Below, piece after piece: positions 8,361 through 10,082 of a DNA stretch of 10,082 nt. The stretch's first letter is position 1. Each line of letters opens with the position of its first letter. The translations under genes and the position numbers were made by a program. The notes beneath the pieces were generated by a model that did no database searches, was not told where the DNA came from, and worked only from the letters and a program-made list of their open reading frames with translations. The stretch comes from Bacteroidales bacterium (GTDB lineage Bacteria; Bacteroidota; Bacteroidia; Bacteroidales; Dysgonomonadaceae): positions 1 through 10,082 of the forward strand of contig JAAZLV010000052.1 of the NCBI GenBank assembly GCA_012799155.1. The letters are read 5' to 3'.

Positions 8361-8417
8361 TTTTCAATTTAAACAGCTTCTCGGCATTGTGCACGTGCAC
8401 AGTTTAGCGTTTGAAAA
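8361..8417 (-). promoter_or_regulatory. Structured leader: 14-bp perfect palindrome inside nested inverted repeats
   Basis: TGTGCACGTGCACA at 8388-8401 is a perfect 14-bp palindrome. It is flanked by complementary pairs: TAAAC (8370-8374) with GTTTA (8402-8406), and TTTTCAA (8361-8367) with TTGAAAA (8411-8417). Internal loops of 2, 4 and 13 bases separate the arms. It lies between the candidate promoter and the symporter start, so in RNA it could fold as a leader hairpin, and in DNA it could be an operator. There is no U tract after it, so it is not an intrinsic terminator. The structure is visible; any function is inferred. Confidence 0.45.
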
Positions 8418-8486
8418 AGCACATCAATAATGTAAAAAAATAGATGCTTGTTGAGAAAAGTGAAAACGGTCTTACATTATTTGGTA

Positions 8487-8494
8487 CAAAAGTA
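8487..8494 (-). promoter_or_regulatory. Candidate Bacteroidota sigma-70-type -7 box (TACTTTTG)
   Basis: Read on the minus strand this is TACTTTTG, an exact match to the TAnnTTTG -7 consensus of Bacteroides housekeeping promoters. A TTTG lies upstream (8511-8508) but only 13 bases away, shorter than the roughly 20 expected for the -33 element, so that half is weak. Transcription would begin near 8480, leaving a leader of about 190 bases before the symporter ATG. An AT-rich stretch lies upstream. Confidence 0.45.
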
Positions 8495-8681
8495 ACCTTA
8501 TTTTTTGCAAATTAAGGGCTGTACAAGGAAAAGATGTATAAATAATACACATATAAAGTATAGATGTGGCATATAATGTTCCTCTTTTCAACCTTGGTAT
8601 TTGTTGTTGATATTGTGGTTAAAGGGTATACTCCCACCATCTCATATCTTGACATATCGCTTGCAAATTGTTTGGAACTGA

Positions 8682-8747
8682 TTCTAATCTCGTTCTAATC
8701 TCGTTCTAATCTCGTTCTAATCTCGTTCTAATCTCGTTCTAATATGG
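8682..8747. repeat. 11-bp tandem direct repeat array (TTCTAATCTCG)
   Basis: Five perfect head-to-tail copies of TTCTAATCTCG (8682-8692, 8693-8703, 8704-8714, 8715-8725, 8726-8736) are followed by a degenerate sixth, TTCTAATATGG (8737-8747). A seventh partial copy starts with TTCTAAT at 8748. The period of 11 is close to one helical turn, so every copy presents the same face of the DNA. The array lies about 190 bases upstream of the candidate promoter and outside any expected transcript. It may be a multi-site regulator-binding array or simply a slippage-expanded repeat. Confidence 0.95.
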
Positions 8748-8748
8748 T

Positions 8749-8773
8749 TCTAATAGATTCGAATCAGATTAGA
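8749..8773. repeat. Imperfect palindrome flanking the tandem array
   Basis: The inner 10 bases GATTCGAATC (8756-8765) are a perfect palindrome. They are bracketed by TCTAAT (8749-8754) and its complement ATTAGA (8768-8773), with one extra base on the right. AGATTAGA (8766-8773) is the exact reverse complement of the TCTAATCT core found in every copy of the adjacent tandem array. The repeat family is thus present in both orientations here. Confidence 0.8.
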
Positions 8774-8879
8774 GTCAGATACGAGAGAGATATGATGAAA
8801 ATTAAAATCAGATGAAGCGATTATTCAGAGCAGTTGCATTACGTGGTGAACTGTTAATCTGGCTTGAAGCATCTGTGAT

Positions 8880-8918
8880 AAAAAAACAATCATCTCCTTC
8901 GCAAGAAGGAGATGATTG
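8880..8918 (-). terminator. Intrinsic terminator of the susD operon
   Basis: A perfect 14-bp stem (arms 8887-8900 and 8905-8918) with a 4-base loop (8901-8904) is followed, on the minus strand, by seven T residues (8886-8880). It begins 25 bases after the susD stop codon. The other strand lacks a T tract after the stem, so it works only leftward. It marks the end of the transporter operon and implies that the symporter-to-xylB genes have their own promoter. Confidence 0.92.
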
Positions 8919-8943
8919 CAATTCATAGGGTCTGTCTATCCGA

Positions 8944-10082
8944 TTAATAACCGGGGTTCTGATAGGCGGCTTTTTCCTCTTCACTCATTGTCATCCCGTC
9001 GATCTGACCTTGCGGTATAGGGCGCAGATAGTGGAATTTCTCGATGGTTCGGGTATAGACCTCCGGATTATGGTCACCTGCTGCTGAACCGCAGATGGTG
9101 TATGTTCCAGCCAGTTCTGCCCATTTCTGGGTACGTACGAGATCGTACCAGCGATGTCCTTCACCGAACAGCTCGCGACTGCGTTCCGCCAGAATGTAAT
9201 TGATGTCGATTGTGGCAGGAGTAGCAGCAGTCATGGCTGCGCTACGGTCAGCCACAAGCTCGTAGTTGCCGTTGTTTTTCCAGCGCCATTTGCCGGCACG
9301 GGCACGCAGCACGTTGACCAGTTGCCGGGCGGTCATGGAACCGGTGGCACCCTTCACGGCTGCCTCGGCGGCAATCAGGTAGAACTCGGAGAACTTGGCA
9401 ATGTTCCAGGGGCGCGTGATTGCACCGTTGGGTTGACCCAGACCGGTACCATTGTCGGTACGATAGGTGCCCAGCTTCCAGAGCCCGGGGTAGTATATGC
9501 GGCTGATGCCGCTGGGGGCGATCACCCAGTCGGCCCTTCCGGGCAGTGTGCCGGCACCCACGTTGCTGGGTCCTGCACCGGTGGGATAGGTGACTGCAAT
9601 TTCAGGTTCCTCTTCCAGGAAGGTCAATACCGGTTCACCGTTTTTAACTGGCAGTCCGTTGGCATTTATGAGTGTTTCATTTGTGATGCCTGCCTTGCCC
9701 CAATTGCCGTAGAATACACTGGCAAAGGTGCCGTCGAAGCGGCTGTCGTTCGTCTTGTCGGCAAAAGTCTCTGTATATGCTTCTATGGTGGGTGCCATAC
9801 GGGTCCAGGGGCGACCACCCCACTGTACGGCGTCACGTTGAACGGATGAAATGTTGTAATTGGTGCCATCGGCAGAACTGCGAATGTTCCCATAGTTGCT
9901 TGTCACATACCATACCGCATAGTTTTCAGGAGCAGAGCCGTTAGACCAGGAGAGGCTGGCCTGGTTGTAATATTCATCTTCCATGTGGTCGGAGTAGAGC
10001 ACGATCTCCTTGTTGCGGTCGTTGCTTCCCAGATGTACATCGTAGTAATAATCGAGCAGTCCGAAGGGGCCGGGGTTGTTGA
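8944..10082 (-). CDS. SusD/RagB-family outer-membrane glycan-binding lipoprotein (5' end beyond window)
   Basis: Surface lipoprotein that captures oligosaccharides and caps a SusC-type TonB-dependent channel; by neighbourhood the ligand is probably xylan-derived. The 378 C-terminal residues are present and the frame runs open to the window edge, so no start codon is visible; the GTG at 10002 is internal. Family marks are KFSEFYLIAAEAA in a TPR-like helix, ILAERSRELFGEGHRWYDLVRT about 75-80 residues before the end in its two overlapping halves, and YLRPIPQGQID about 28 residues before the end. SusD proteins are usually 500-600 residues, so about a third, including the lipoprotein signal, is missing. 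A susC gene is expected upstream, outside the window. A strong terminator follows 25 bases after the stop. Ligand specificity is inferred from context only. Confidence 0.93.
   Translation of the reverse strand, partial: NNPGPFGLLDYYYDVHLGSNDRNKEIVLYSDHMEDEYYNQASLSWSNGSAPENYAVWYVTSNYGNIRSSADGTNYNISSVQRDAVQWGGRPWTRMAPTIEAYTETFADKTNDSRFDGTFASVFYGNWGKAGITNETLINANGLPVKNGEPVLTFLEEEPEIAVTYPTGAGPSNVGAGTLPGRADWVIAPSGISRIYYPGLWKLGTYRTDNGTGLGQPNGAITRPWNIAKFSEFYLIAAEAAVKGATGSMTARQLVNVLRARAGKWRWKNNGNYELVADRSAAMTAATPATIDINYILAERSRELFGEGHRWYDLVRTQKWAELAGTYTICGSAAGDHNPEVYTRTIEKFHYLRPIPQGQIDGMTMSEEEKAAYQNPGY

Larger units (their letters stand above)
8334..8879. other. Non-coding regulatory stretch between susD terminator and symporter operon
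   Basis: No convincing reading frame is present on either strand. From right to left it contains about 65 bases after the terminator with nothing recognisable and an AGATTAGA/AATCAGAT-rich segment (8762-8813). Then come the palindrome and 11-bp tandem array (8773-8682), about 120 bases of plain sequence, and an AT-rich segment (about 8585-8500). The candidate promoter (8494-8487) and a roughly 190-base leader with inverted repeats complete it. The layout suggests that control of the downstream xylan operon is concentrated here. That role is inferred from position. Confidence 0.7.

Noticed and set aside
8682..8747. CRISPR array or plasmid-type iteron origin
   Set aside because: Units are 11 bp with no spacers, which excludes CRISPR. 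No replication initiator gene is nearby, and the setting is a chromosomal-type sugar locus, so an origin is not supported.
9154..9849. 231-codon open frame on the plus strand inside susD
   Set aside because: Antisense to a clear SusD-family protein; composition is low-complexity Gly/Ala/Thr and no domain is seen.
10000..10002. GTG as a start codon for the SusD-like gene
   Set aside because: The same frame stays open to the window edge and reads as SusD-like sequence (GLLDYYYDVHLGSNDRNKEI) upstream of it, so the GTG is an internal valine.

Overview
The window is a xylan-utilisation region from a Bacteroidota genome, most likely order Bacteroidales. The evidence is a SusD-type outer-membrane protein gene, a GH10 lipoprotein with a loose Bacteroidetes-style lipobox, A-rich instead of strong Shine-Dalgarno translation starts, and a candidate TAnnTTTG promoter box. 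Genus cannot be fixed from the sequence. Every real gene is on the minus strand, so the window is best read from right to left.

Right end (10082 to 8944): the 3' part of a susD-like gene, cut by the window edge; a susC partner would be expected just outside. A strong intrinsic terminator (8918-8880) follows it. Next comes a gene-free stretch of about 590 bases up to the next gene start. It holds an 11-bp tandem repeat array (8682-8747) with a flanking palindrome (8749-8773), an AT-rich segment, a candidate promoter (8494-8487) and a leader with a 14-bp perfect palindrome (8388-8401) inside a nested inverted repeat.

Main operon (8291 to 1): a GPH-family sugar:cation symporter, a GH10 endo-xylanase lipoprotein, a cytosolic GH43 beta-xylosidase/arabinofuranosidase, an exported GH67 alpha-glucuronidase, mannonate dehydratase (uxuA), an SDR-type D-mannonate oxidoreductase, and the N-terminal part of xylulokinase (xylB). 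Gaps between the genes are 22, 21, -1 (TAATG overlap), 129, 11 and 88 bases. This looks like one polycistronic unit, although the 129- and 88-base gaps could hide internal promoters.

Inferred logic: SusC/D brings xylo-oligosaccharides across the outer membrane. The GH10 lipoprotein and GH67 trim (methyl)glucuronoxylan fragments outside the cytoplasm. The symporter imports short xylo-oligosaccharides and/or uronates, and GH43 releases xylose in the cytosol. XylB handles the xylose branch (xylulose to xylulose-5-P). The SDR and UxuA handle the glucuronate branch (fructuronate to mannonate to 2-keto-3-deoxygluconate). Xylose isomerase, uronate isomerase and a regulator are not in the window. The enzymes are well-known families with intact catalytic residues. 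The least explained part is the intergenic repeat array and leader.
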